From Porticoccaceae bacterium (GTDB lineage: Bacteria > Pseudomonadota > Gammaproteobacteria > Pseudomonadales > Porticoccaceae): a DNA stretch of 64,000 bases. This document shows positions 1 to 8,533 of the stretch, in pieces. Within the stretch, counting starts at the first letter, position 1. Each line of letters opens with the position of its first letter. Location: positions 124,001-188,000 of the forward strand of contig BPKH01000005.1 in assembly GCA_026005035.1 (NCBI GenBank), given 5' to 3'. Position numbers and translations under genes: made by a program. The notes under the pieces were generated by a model. That model did no database searches. It had not been told where the DNA came from and was given only the letters and a program-made list of their open reading frames with translations.

Positions 1-148
1 GCCCCGGTTCCTCGCCGGTGATGTGGCAGGCGCCACAGCGGCGCACCAGGAGCGGCTCTAAGTCCCGGGCGAAGGAGACCTCGTCCGCTCCGCCGGCCGT
101 TGCCGCGGCCGCCGCCCCGAGGATTGCGGCTGCGAGGACGCGCCTCAC
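1..148 (-). CDS. c-type cytochrome, N-terminal fragment
   Basis: Only about the first 49 codons lie in the window; the gene runs off the left edge. It begins with GTG at 148, overlapping the stop of the flavoprotein gene by four bases (GTGA), so the two are translationally coupled. The start reads as a short positively charged n-region and an Ala-rich hydrophobic signal peptide. It is followed by a CGACH haem c binding motif (CxxCH) near residue 40, in a setting (ARDLEPLLVRRCGACH) typical of small monohaem cytochromes c. The likely role is periplasmic electron acceptor for the preceding Tat-exported flavoprotein. The full length and any further haem sites cannot be seen. Confidence 0.75.
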   Translation of the reverse strand, partial: MRRVLAAAILGAAAAATAGGADEVSFARDLEPLLVRRCGACHITGEEPG

Positions 149-1920
149 GGCCGCTCCTCCAGGGCATGGCGGGCAGCGATGTAGCCGTAGGTCATTGCCG
201 GGCCGATGGTGCCGCCGGCGCCGCAGTAGGCGTTGCGGGTGGGGCTCGCGATGCAGTTGCCGGCGCCATAGAGCCCCGGAATGGGGCGGCCGCGGTTGTC
301 CAGGACGCGCGCGCTGGCGTCGGTCATGGGGCCGCCGTTGGTGTCGAGCACCCCGGGGGCGAGGATGATGGCGTAGTAGGGGCCCTCCTCGGCGAGGGGG
401 TGGAGGGTGGGGTTGGGGTAGGGGTTGGGACCGAACTCGTCGGTGTACTGGAAGTTTCCCCACACCTTGTGCCATTCCCGGTCGTAGAGGAAGTCCCCAC
501 GGCGGAAGTCGGGGTCGCGTCCCCGGCGCGCGTGCCCGTTAAAGCGCTCCACGGTGGCCGCCAGGTTGGCGGCGAAGTCCCCGGCCAGGGAAAAGCCCGC
601 CACGGGGGCGCCGAACTCGGCCAGGCGCTTGCGGATGTTGGCCGCGAGCTCTTCCAGGTCCCGCCCGGCGATCACGTAGGATTCCGTGGGGCGGATGGGC
701 GGCTGGCCGTTTTCGCCGACGATGGCGGCGGTGCGCCGGTCGTAGACCATGAACAGGAAGCGGTTGGGGTAGTCGCCCGCCACCGGATCGAAGACGGCGT
801 GGATCCGGGTGCGGTCGTTGTAGTTGCGGTGTTCGTTGACCACCCGCACCCCATGGCGGTTGACGAGCAGCATGCTGTCCCCCGGCGGCACGAACATCCC
901 CGAGCCCACCGCGCGGTTTTCCAAGGCCTGGTCGAGGATCACGCCGGTGCGCCACCCCCCCTGGAGGTTGGCCAGGCGCGCCCCAAGCCGTGCGGCGATG
1001 GGGATGAAGTCGCCCTGGGCGCTTCTCTGGGCGCAGGAGCCGTAGACGAAGACCTCCTGGAAGCGGTGGAGCAGGTCGACGTTGTGGGCGTAGCCGCCGG
1101 TGCCGAAGATCACCCCGCGGCGGGCCCGGATCCGCTTGACGGCGCCGTCTGCTTCGGCGAGCACCCCGACCACCCGGCCGTCCGCCATCACCAGGTCGGT
1201 GACCGCGTGCCCGGTGAGCACCGGCACCTCCCGCGCGGTGAGCCAGCTCTCGAGCTGTTGGATCATTCCGTATCCCCAACAATAGCGGCCGCTCTCGTCC
1301 ACGGCGGCCAGGGGGCGCCCGGTGGGGGTCTTGTTCTCGGGGACGTGCTCCAGGTAGTCCGGAGGGGGGATGTCGAGGTCCCACATCCGCCACTCTTTGA
1401 GGCGCAGGGCGCCGATGCCGCGCACGAAGTCGACCATCGCCGCGCCGTTGTCGTAGAAGGCGGCGATGCGCTCGTAGTCCTCCCGGGGCACGCCGAAGTG
1501 GTCGGCGGTGGGTGAATAGAGCTCGGGGAAGGCGTAGCGGCAGATGTAGCAGATGCAGTCCTCGCGGCGGTCCTCGATGCCTCGCTCGCGCAGCCCGAAG
1601 TGGTTGGGGATCCACAAGACCGCCCCCGACTTGGCGGTGGTACCGCCGGTGACCGGGGCCTTTTCCAGTACCACCACCTGTGCCCCGCCGTGGCGGGCGG
1701 TGACGGCGGCGGTGAGGGCGGCGGCGCCGCTGCCCACGCAGACCACGTCGGCTTCCAAATCCCAGCGTTCCGGCGCATCCGACACCACCCGCGCCCGACT
1801 CGGCGCGGCGAGGGGCAGCGCGGCACCCGCGGCGGCGCCCGCCGCCATCCCGCCGAGCAGCCTGCGGCGGGAAATCCCTGACGGCGGCTCGGCCGGCTGC
1901 TTGCGATCGCGATCGTTCAT
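145..1920 (-). CDS. Tat-exported FAD-dependent dehydrogenase, KstD/fumarate-reductase flavoprotein family
   Basis: 591 residues. Start ATG at 1920 follows AGGAGG at good spacing; an open frame continues upstream but belongs to no better start. A twin-arginine signal (SRRRLL, residues 17-22) precedes a hydrophobic Ala/Gly stretch, so the folded flavoprotein should be periplasmic. The FAD dinucleotide motif GSGAAA is at 63-68. The GGTTAKSGAVLWIPN segment and a C-terminal PIPGLYGAGNC/TIGPAMTYGYIAA block match 3-ketosteroid delta-1-dehydrogenases and related FAD_binding_2 enzymes. It lies 26 bp after the oxidoreductase gene and overlaps a cytochrome c gene, which suggests it reduces a periplasmic cytochrome. 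The substrate is unknown; a 3-keto steroid or similar enone/ene is possible, and a fumarate-reductase-like role cannot be excluded. Confidence 0.85.
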   Translation of the reverse strand: MNDRDRKQPAEPPSGISRRRLLGGMAAGAAAGAALPLAAPSRARVVSDAPERWDLEADVVCVGSGAAALTAAVTARHGGAQVVVLEKAPVTGGTTAKSGAVLWIPNHFGLRERGIEDRREDCICYICRYAFPELYSPTADHFGVPREDYERIAAFYDNGAAMVDFVRGIGALRLKEWRMWDLDIPPPDYLEHVPENKTPTGRPLAAVDESGRYCWGYGMIQQLESWLTAREVPVLTGHAVTDLVMADGRVVGVLAEADGAVKRIRARRGVIFGTGGYAHNVDLLHRFQEVFVYGSCAQRSAQGDFIPIAARLGARLANLQGGWRTGVILDQALENRAVGSGMFVPPGDSMLLVNRHGVRVVNEHRNYNDRTRIHAVFDPVAGDYPNRFLFMVYDRRTAAIVGENGQPPIRPTESYVIAGRDLEELAANIRKRLAEFGAPVAGFSLAGDFAANLAATVERFNGHARRGRDPDFRRGDFLYDREWHKVWGNFQYTDEFGPNPYPNPTLHPLAEEGPYYAIILAPGVLDTNGGPMTDASARVLDNRGRPIPGLYGAGNCIASPTRNAYCGAGGTIGPAMTYGYIAARHALEERP

Positions 1921-1946
1921 TTTTCTTTCCTCCTGGGCGAGTCGGG

Positions 1947-2969
1947 TCAGTCTTCGCGGATGTCCATGATCAACTTGCCGGTGTTGGCGCCGTCGAACAG
2001 TTCGAGAAACACCTCGAGGGTGTTTTCGAAACCGCGGTGGATCTCTTCGCGGAAGCGGATGCGCCCCTCGTCCAGCCAGCGGCTCATCTGGGCGATGCCT
2101 TCCGGCCAGCGCGGAAAGAAGTCGCTCACCAGGTAACCGCGCACCGTGAGGGCGCGGGCCAGCACCTGCCACCAGTTGAGAGGCCCCGGCACCTTGCCGT
2201 CGCCGTTGTAGGCGGAGATGGCGCCGCAGAAGACGATGCGGCCGCCGTGGACCATGTTTAAAAGCGCCGCATCCAGAATGGCGCCCCCCACGTTGTCGAA
2301 GTAGATGTCCACGCCCTCGGGGCAGGCGTCGGCGATGGCCTTGACGAGATCGCCGCAGGTCTTGTAGTTGATGGCCGCATCGAAGCCCAATTCCTCGGTG
2401 ATCCAGGCGCACTTTTCGTCGCTGCCGGCGATGCCCACCACCCGGCAGCCCAGGATCTTGGCGATTTGGCCGCCCACCGAACCGACCGCCCCGGCGGCGG
2501 CGCTCATCAGCAGGGTCTCGCCCGGGCGGCGGATCTCGGCGGTCTCGGTGATGGCGAAGTAGGGAGTCAGGCCCACCGCGCCCAAGATGCTCAGGTAGTA
2601 GTGGAGGGGATACTTGCCGTCGGCGGGAACCTTCATCAGGAAGGTGCCGTCGGAGAGACTGTAGTCTTCCCAGGCATGGAGGCCGACCACGAACTCGCCG
2701 GGGGCGAAGTCGGGGTGGCGGCTTTCCACCACCTCACCCACGGTGGTGGCGCGGATCGGGTCACCCAGGGCGATGGGCGGCAGGTAGCTCGGCTCGGCGC
2801 TCATCCAGCCGCGGATGGCCGGGTCCAGGGAGAGGTAATAGTTGCGGACGAGCAGCTGTCCCTCCGCCGGCTGCGGCACCGGCGCGTCCCGGCGGCGCAC
2901 CTCCTCGGCGGTGGGTCGGCCGGTGGGGCGGCGGTGGAGATAGAACTGGCGGTTCACCCCTTCGTTCAT
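1947..2969 (-). CDS. NADP-dependent oxidoreductase, medium-chain (PTGR/CurA-type)
   Basis: 340 residues. The frame is open for about 20 codons upstream, but the ATG at 2969 has a purine-rich leader (GGAAG) and places the N-terminus (NRQFYLHRRPTGRPT) where the family normally begins. LSLDPAIRGWM, the nucleotide-binding loop AAAGAVGSVGGQIAK and the DNVGG motif identify the leukotriene B4 12-hydroxydehydrogenase/CurA group of zinc-independent MDR enzymes. These usually reduce the double bond of alpha,beta-unsaturated ketones with NADPH. It is the first gene of the leftward operon with the KstD-like flavoprotein, which fits enone metabolism. Its promoter region contains the shared AAACA...TGTTT operator. 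Confidence 0.88.
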   Translation of the reverse strand: MNEGVNRQFYLHRRPTGRPTAEEVRRRDAPVPQPAEGQLLVRNYYLSLDPAIRGWMSAEPSYLPPIALGDPIRATTVGEVVESRHPDFAPGEFVVGLHAWEDYSLSDGTFLMKVPADGKYPLHYYLSILGAVGLTPYFAITETAEIRRPGETLLMSAAAGAVGSVGGQIAKILGCRVVGIAGSDEKCAWITEELGFDAAINYKTCGDLVKAIADACPEGVDIYFDNVGGAILDAALLNMVHGGRIVFCGAISAYNGDGKVPGPLNWWQVLARALTVRGYLVSDFFPRWPEGIAQMSRWLDEGRIRFREEIHRGFENTLEVFLELFDGANTGKLIMDIRED

Positions 2970-2989
2970 GGCGCTTCCGCTCGTTGGGT

Positions 2990-3041
2990 TTGACAGGCCG
3001 ATGCTAGCGGAGGGACAATAAAAAAGCAAACATGATTGTTT
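2990..3041. promoter_or_regulatory. divergent promoter with AAACA/TGTTT operator (site T1)
   Basis: Rightward elements are TTGACA (2990-2995) and GACAAT (3014-3019, spacing 18). A leftward candidate is TTGCTT-N17-TAGCAT. The 18-mer AAGCAAACATGATTGTTT (3024-3041) contains the perfect inverted repeat AAACA-TGAT-TGTTT at 3028-3041 and matches site T2 (read leftward) at 14 of 18 positions. It lies directly after the rightward -10 and upstream of the leftward gene, so one repressor could control both directions. Confidence 0.5.
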
Positions 3042-3060
3042 TCAAGCAAGGAGGGCGGCG

Positions 3061-3396
3061 ATGGCCGGTTCGGCGACGGCGGGAGAGGGCACCTTTCTGC
3101 GGGTCTTGCCGGCGAGCGATTTGCCCGAGGGCAAGGGCCGCGCGGTGACGGTGGCCGGCGAGGAGGTGCTCCTGGTGCGCTCGGGCGGGCGCATCCACGC
3201 CGTCCAGAACCTCTGCACCCACCAGCGGGCAAAGCTCGAGGGCGGGCGCGTGCGCCACGGGCACATCAGCTGCCCGCTCCACGGTATGCTGTTCGACCTG
3301 GCCACCGGGGCGCCCAAGGGCTCTTTGAGCCGCATTCCCTTGAAGGTCTACCCGGTGCGGGTGGTGGACGACTGGATCGAGGTGCAGGTCGGCTGA
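3061..3396 (+). CDS. Rieske [2Fe-2S] ferredoxin
   Basis: 111 residues, start ATG preceded by AAGGAGG. The two cluster-binding motifs are complete: C52-x-H54 (CTH) and C71-PL-H74 (CPLHG), spaced as in soluble Rieske ferredoxins such as those of ring-hydroxylating dioxygenases. There is no signal peptide or membrane segment, so it is cytoplasmic. No oxygenase alpha subunit or ferredoxin reductase is adjacent, so its partner is unclear; the P450 at 41.3 kb is one candidate, though P450s more often use other ferredoxin types. It diverges from the oxidoreductase gene and shares its regulatory region. Confidence 0.9.
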   Translation: MAGSATAGEGTFLRVLPASDLPEGKGRAVTVAGEEVLLVRSGGRIHAVQNLCTHQRAKLEGGRVRHGHISCPLHGMLFDLATGAPKGSLSRIPLKVYPVRVVDDWIEVQVG

Positions 3397-3446
3397 GGCC
3401 GGCGAACAGTTCGGCGGGCGTTCGCGCGCTCTGCCCCCTGCGAACG

Positions 3447-3473
3447 AAAAGGGCCCGCATGGCGGGCCCCTTT
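3447..3473. terminator. bidirectional rho-independent terminator
   Basis: An 8-bp stem GGGCCCGC/GCGGGCCC (3451-3458 with 3462-3469) has an ATG loop. It is flanked by AAAA on the left and, after one C, a short T-run on the right. It lies between the converging Rieske gene and first TonB receptor gene and can serve both. Confidence 0.75.
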
Positions 3474-3492
3474 CTCGGTTGCGGTTTGGCCT

Positions 3493-5919
3493 TCAACGGA
3501 ACCGCCAGGTCAGCTCCACCGCCACGGTGCGCGGCAGGGAGGTGAAGCCGATCTGTTCGGCATAAGGAAGGCCGGAGCCCGGCGGCGGCGTGCTCGGCCC
3601 GTCCACCACGCCCGACACGATGTGTTCGTCGGTGAGGTTTTTGCCGAGCAGTTTGAGCCGCCAGGTGTCGTCGGCCGCGGCCAGGTAGAGGGCCGCGTTC
3701 CAGGTGGTGTAGGCGTCCCGGCGGGCGTGGGGGTTGGCGAAGCCCGAGGCGTTGTAGTCGTCGGTGAACAGGCCGTCCACTGCGATGCCCCAGCCGAGGC
3801 CGTTGGGCAGGTTGTCATCCCAGCTCAGTCCCCAGGAGGCGGTCCACTCGGGGGCCATGGCGGTGTGTTCGCCGCTGATGTCCTGCCCCGGGGTGCCGTT
3901 GGTGCCCGGCACCGTGGTGTTGCAACCCTGTTCGGGGGTCTGACCCGCCCAGCAGGGGGCAATGAAGTCGTCGTATTCGGCGTTGTTGTAGGCCAGCGAG
4001 CCGCGCAGGCGCAGTTGAGGCAGCGCCAGGGGCGCGAATTCTCCTTCCAGTTCCACCCCTTCCGTGGTCGCCTTACCGGCGTTGAGGGTGATGAAGGCAA
4101 AGGTGGGGGAGTTGAAGAAGTCCACCTGCAGGTCGTCGTACTCGTAGGTGTACGCCACCAGGTTGAGGCGCAACTGGTTGTCGAGGAGGGTGCTCTTCAG
4201 GCCGACCTCGTAGCCTTCCGCGGTCTCGGGTTCGAAGGTGAAGTCCGACGGCGAGCCGCCCATGAAGTCGGCCGAAAAGATTCCGCTGTTGGAAAAGCCC
4301 CCCGACTTGTAGCCGTTCTTCCAGGCGGCGTAGGCCAGGACGTCGGGGTTTACCCGCCAGCTCACCGTGACCTCCGGCGACCACTCGTCGAAGTTCTGCT
4401 TGGCCCGCACGTACTCCCCGGTGCGCCAGATGCCGCCGAGGCCGGGGTTGTTGTAGGGGTGGACGAACCAGGAATCCTTCTTCTCGTCGGTGTAGCGGGC
4501 GCCTGCGGAGAGCTCCACGGCGTCGGTCACGTCCCACATCACCTGGAAGAAGGGCGAAAGCGTCTCGCCGTCGGTGGCGCTGTCCTTGACGTTGGCAACG
4601 TGGACCCAGCGCGGGTCGGGTGCGGCGCTGTTCATCAGCCCGGCGGTGGCGACCCACTGGTCGAATTCCCGTTCGGTCTCTTGGTAGAGGAACCCCAGCA
4701 GGAAGTTGACGGGGCCGGCGAAGTCGCTGGTGATCCGCAATTCCTCCGAGATCGCCTCCCAGCTGTTCTTCTCGGTGGCGAAGGTGGCGTTGGGCCAGGA
4801 CTGGAAGTCGCCGGAAAGCGCCCAAAGATTGCGGTTCTCCTGGTAGTTGGAAATGGATACCAGGGAGAAGTCGCCGAACCGGTACTCCACCGTGGCGGTG
4901 ACCGAGGAGGACTGGTAGTCGTTGTACAGTTCGCCGTTTTTGCGGGCGTGGGGTAGAGAATTGGCCAGCAGGGAGGGCATCCGATTCTGGGTGATGACGA
5001 ATTTGTCCCCGCAGCGCAGGTTGGGGTTGAGGGTGCCGACCCCGCCTGGACAGTTGAAGTGGGTGTAGTTCCAGGAGGAGGGCACCGTCTCGTTGTCGTC
5101 GTAGGAGGCGGTGAGGGTGACGTCCAGGTCGTCGCTCGGGGCAAAGGTCAAGGTCAGGCGCGCGAGCAGCTCCTCCACCGCAGGGCCCTCGCGGTTGTCG
5201 GCTGGGGCCACGTCGGGCAGGATCTGGCCGGTGGCCACGTCGAAGGCGTTGTAGGGCTGGGGGGTGGAGATGTTCTTGAAATAGCCCCCGTCCATGTCGG
5301 TGTAGCGCACCGCCAGGCGCGCGCCCACGGTGTCGCTCAGCGGCCCCGAGAGGATTCCCTCGACGCGGGCTTCCTCTCCCTCAAACTCGTAGCTCGCCCG
5401 GGCGATCGCCTCCACCTCGTCGGTGGGCTTGGCGGTGCGGATGTTGATCACCCCGGCGGTGGCGTTCTTGCCGAAAAAGAGCGCCTGGGGCCCCTTGAGC
5501 ACCTCGATCTGGGCGAGGTCGAACATCCCCTCTTCCAGAATGCGCCCGTAACCGTAGTAGACGCCATCGACGACCACCGCCACCGACTGTTCGATGCCGA
5601 TCGAGGTGGAACTGGAGCCGATTCCGCGCAGGGTCATCTGCGCTCCAGAACCGTTGGAGGCGTGGCCGGTGAAGAAGTTGGGCGTGAGGGCGGCGATCTT
5701 CTCCAGGCTGGTGACGTCGAACTTCTCGATCCGCTCCTGCGGGATGGCGACCACCGCCAAAGGCGCATCTTGCAGGCTTTCTTCCCGTTTGCGGGCGGTG
5801 ACGATGATCTCTTCCAGACCCCCGGCGCGCTCTTGGCCTTCCGCGGCGGCGGCCTCCAGTGTGGTGAGTAGCCCGGGCGTCGCGGCAAAGGCGAGACCGG
5901 CGAGCAGCTTCTTGTTCAT
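3493..5919 (-). CDS. TonB-dependent outer-membrane receptor 1
   Basis: 808 residues, full length. A Sec signal peptide (MNKKLLAGLAFAATPG...) is followed by a TonB-box-like EEIIVTARKRE near residue 36. The plug contains the RGIGSSSTSIGIEQSVAV and VLKGPQALFFGKNA motifs. The long beta-barrel ends in an aromatic-terminated strand (VAVELTWRFR). It belongs to the EIVVTARKR receptor group that environmental proteobacteria use for steroids, terpenoids, aromatics and glycosides rather than only siderophores; the ligand cannot be read from the sequence. Upstream is operator T2 overlapping a TTGTTT-N17-TAGCCT promoter. It lies head-to-tail with a second receptor under a similar operator, pointing to one regulon. 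Confidence 0.93.
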   Translation of the reverse strand: MNKKLLAGLAFAATPGLLTTLEAAAAEGQERAGGLEEIIVTARKREESLQDAPLAVVAIPQERIEKFDVTSLEKIAALTPNFFTGHASNGSGAQMTLRGIGSSSTSIGIEQSVAVVVDGVYYGYGRILEEGMFDLAQIEVLKGPQALFFGKNATAGVINIRTAKPTDEVEAIARASYEFEGEEARVEGILSGPLSDTVGARLAVRYTDMDGGYFKNISTPQPYNAFDVATGQILPDVAPADNREGPAVEELLARLTLTFAPSDDLDVTLTASYDDNETVPSSWNYTHFNCPGGVGTLNPNLRCGDKFVITQNRMPSLLANSLPHARKNGELYNDYQSSSVTATVEYRFGDFSLVSISNYQENRNLWALSGDFQSWPNATFATEKNSWEAISEELRITSDFAGPVNFLLGFLYQETEREFDQWVATAGLMNSAAPDPRWVHVANVKDSATDGETLSPFFQVMWDVTDAVELSAGARYTDEKKDSWFVHPYNNPGLGGIWRTGEYVRAKQNFDEWSPEVTVSWRVNPDVLAYAAWKNGYKSGGFSNSGIFSADFMGGSPSDFTFEPETAEGYEVGLKSTLLDNQLRLNLVAYTYEYDDLQVDFFNSPTFAFITLNAGKATTEGVELEGEFAPLALPQLRLRGSLAYNNAEYDDFIAPCWAGQTPEQGCNTTVPGTNGTPGQDISGEHTAMAPEWTASWGLSWDDNLPNGLGWGIAVDGLFTDDYNASGFANPHARRDAYTTWNAALYLAAADDTWRLKLLGKNLTDEHIVSGVVDGPSTPPPGSGLPYAEQIGFTSLPRTVAVELTWRFR

Positions 5920-5969
5920 GGCGTGTCCCCCGTGCTGGTTCGCGTGGGCGGCGTGCGCCGCCCGCCACT

Positions 5970-6010
5970 AGGCTAGCACGCTGCTCACAACAAAACAATC
6001 AGGCATGTTT
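5970..6010 (-). promoter_or_regulatory. TonB receptor 1 promoter with operator T2
   Basis: Inverted repeat AAACA-N8-TGTTT at 5993-6010 (AAACAATCAGGCATGTTT on the plus strand). Read leftward, its last six bases are a -35-like TTGTTT (5998-5993), followed after 17 bp by TAGCCT (5975-5970). The operator therefore covers the -35, as expected for a repressor. It is the same type of site as T1 and T3. Confidence 0.5.
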
Positions 6011-6036
6011 TTATTTTTCGAGCGCGCCGCGCCGAC

Positions 6037-6062
6037 AAAAAAAAGCCCCGCCAGAGCGGGGC
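6037..6062 (-). terminator. rho-independent terminator of TonB receptor 2
   Basis: Stem GCCCCGC/GCGGGGC (6045-6051 with 6056-6062) with a 4-base loop. Read leftward it is followed by eight T. It lies 20 bp after the stop of the receptor gene. Confidence 0.85.
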
Positions 6063-6081
6063 AGGAGGGGGAGATCGCCCG

Positions 6082-8380
6082 TTAGAATTGGTAGAGGAGC
6101 TCGGCGCCGATTTCCCGCGGCGGCCGCCGCAGCGCGAAGCGCCACAGAGTGCCGGGTGCCGGGTCGGTGGCGGTGGGCCGCACCGGGTTGACCACGTAGG
6201 TGTGGGTCCAGGCGTCCTCGTCGGTGAGGTTGCGGCCGAAGAGGGAGAACTGCCAGCGGTCCACCCGGTAGATCAGGGAGGAGTCGAGGATGCCGTAGTC
6301 CTCGATGGCCGAGCCGGGATAGTTGGTGATGGTGCCCTCGTAGTCGTCGGTCCAACTATAGGAAATCCGCCAGCTGAGCTCGCCACCTCCGGCGGCGAAG
6401 GTCATGGTGGAAGTGAGCCCGTAGTTCCACTCAGGGGCCCGGCGCGGCTCCAGGTTCGATTCGTCCTGAGGCGGCAACAGGTTGCCGTTGGCGTCCTGAT
6501 CGCCCCAGATGTTGACGAACAGCTCTTCGTACTCGGCGTCGAGCCAGCCCAGGTTGCCCGACAGCCGCCACCAGTCGGCGGCCATCCAGGCGAACTCCAC
6601 CTCCACCCCCTCGAAGCGCGCCTCGCCCGCGTTCTCGATGGCGAGCTGGGTACCGGTGCCCACCACATTGCCCTGTTCGTCCAAGGAGGGCACCGCGAGC
6701 TCGATCTGCATGTCCTCGTAGTCCATGCGGAAGGCGGTGACGTTGAAGTTGAGGGTGCCGTCGAGGAGGGTGGTGCGCAGGCCCGCCTCGTAGTTGGTGA
6801 GGGTCTCTGGCTCATAGCCGCGCTCCAACACCTGGGGCGTCTGGGCGCGCGGCGAGAGGCCCCCTGAGCGGAAGCCCGTGGAGGTCATCAGGTAGCCCAT
6901 GACGTCGTCGGTGAAGTGGTAGCGCGCCCCCAGGCGGTAGATGATGTCCGAATCGGTGCGAGTACCGCCCGCATGAGGTCCCACGTCAAAGCTGCCGAGG
7001 GGAATGTTGAAGACCTCCCGGTCGAGCTTTTTGGTTTGATTGATGTAGCGGGCCCCGGCGGTGAACACCAGCCGCTCGTCGAGGAGGGCGTAGTCCGCCT
7101 CGCCGTAGATGGAGTAGGTGTCGGAACTGCTGCGGGTGAACTCGTAGGTGCAGGGATCGCCGCCGAGATCGCAGCCGAGGAGAGTGAGCACCGTGTGCTG
7201 GTTGAGGGTGCCCTCGGCGAACTCCTGGTAGAGCCCCACCTGCCAGGTGAGGGGCGAGCCGCTCTCCCGGGAGAGGCGAAGCTCGTGGGTCACCTGGTCG
7301 AAGTCCCCCCAGCGGCGGAAGTGGTAGATCTCGTAGGGGGTGCCGTCGCCGTCGTGCTGCTGGTCGTCGTCCATGGTCAGCCAGCTGCCGATGTAGGTGA
7401 GGGTGTGGTCTTCGGTCACGTTGGCGGTGAGGCGGAAGGTGGTCTGCCACTGTTCGAGCTCGTTCCACACCTTGCCGTCGAGGGCCACCTTGTCGCGATC
7501 GCCGGTGGCGGGCTCCCCAGGCTTGCCCGAGCAGTAGACGCCCCCGGGCGGCACGCCCAGGCTGTCGAACACTTGGGTCAGGAAGCAGAAGGTGTCTTTC
7601 GAGTCGATGTCGGTGAGGAAGACCCCCGAGGGGGTGCCGTCCAGGTTGGAGTAGTCGACGATCGCCTCGGCGGTGAAGATCTCGTTGGGCTCCCACAACA
7701 GGTGGACGCCGTAGCGGTCGAGATCGCGGTCCCAGGTGTCGCCCCCGGCGAGGTTGTCGAGATAGCCCTCGTTCTGGCGCTCCACCGCGGCGGTGAGCTT
7801 CACCGCCCAGTGCTCGGCGCCGTAGTTGTACAGGAGCGCGCCGCCGTACTTGTCGTACTCGCCGGCGCGCAACCGGAGCTTGCCGCTTTGTTCCCCGAGC
7901 TGCGGGCGGGTGCGGTGGATGTTGATGAGCCCCCCCCACCACGTTCTTCCCGAACAGGGTGCCCTGGGGGCCGCGCAGGATCTCGATCCGCTCGATGTCG
8001 ATGAGGTCGAACACCTGACCCGTACCGGTGGCGATGGGCACGTCGTCGAGCATGACGAGCACCGTCGGGTCGAAGGCCTTGTCCACGTCCTGGTAGGAAA
8101 TGCCGCGGATGGAAAAGCCGCCGCCGCCCGGGGTGCCCATCTCGATGGTGTCGAACACCACGTTGGGCGCAAAGGCCTGCAGGCTGGTGGTATCCAGGGT
8201 GAAGGCCTGGTCGATCTCCTCGCCGCTGATGGCGGACACCGCTACCGGCACTTCCTGGATGGTCTCGGCCCGCTTGCGCGCCGTGACCACGATCTCTTCC
8301 AGCTGGCTCGCCGCGAAGGCTGGCGCCGTCACGGCCGCCGCCGTCAGCGCAGCCCAAAGTTTGCTCCGCTTCAGATTCAT
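6082..8380 (-). pseudogene. TonB-dependent outer-membrane receptor 2, frameshifted in a C8 tract
   Basis: One receptor gene is split between two frames. The first part (start 8380) has a signal peptide, the TonB-box-like EEIVVTARKRAE and the plug up to LRGPQGTLFGKNVVGG near 7937. The rest of the plug (GGLINIHRTRPQ) and the whole barrel continue in another frame from about 7930 to the stop at 6082, ending in an aromatic-terminated strand (IGAELLYQF). The break falls in a run of eight C (7930-7937); seven would restore one frame of about 765 residues. Everything else is intact. This is most likely a sequencing indel; a slippage-controlled (phase-variable) gene is the alternative. The promoter carries operator T3. 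Confidence 0.85.
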
Positions 8381-8454
8381 TGCGATGTCTCCTCCTGGAA
8401 CGCTTCGATTTAGTGGTTTATGGCAGGGGCAACCGCCGGCTGCCGCCGCATTTC

Positions 8455-8484
8455 AATATAAACATATCAGACTGTTTTTTTCAA
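8455..8484 (-). promoter_or_regulatory. TonB receptor 2 promoter with operator T3
   Basis: Leftward TTGAAA (8484-8479) and TATATT (8460-8455) are separated by 18 bp. The inverted repeat AAACATATCAGACTGTTT (8460-8477, AAACA-N8-TGTTT) fills the spacer. It agrees with T2 read leftward at 14 of 18 positions and lies at nearly the same distance from its gene start (80 against 74 bp). Confidence 0.5.
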
Positions 8485-8533
8485 ACCGTTCTGCAGGGCA
8501 TCGCCGGCACGCGTTTTCAGCCCCTTTTCAGCA

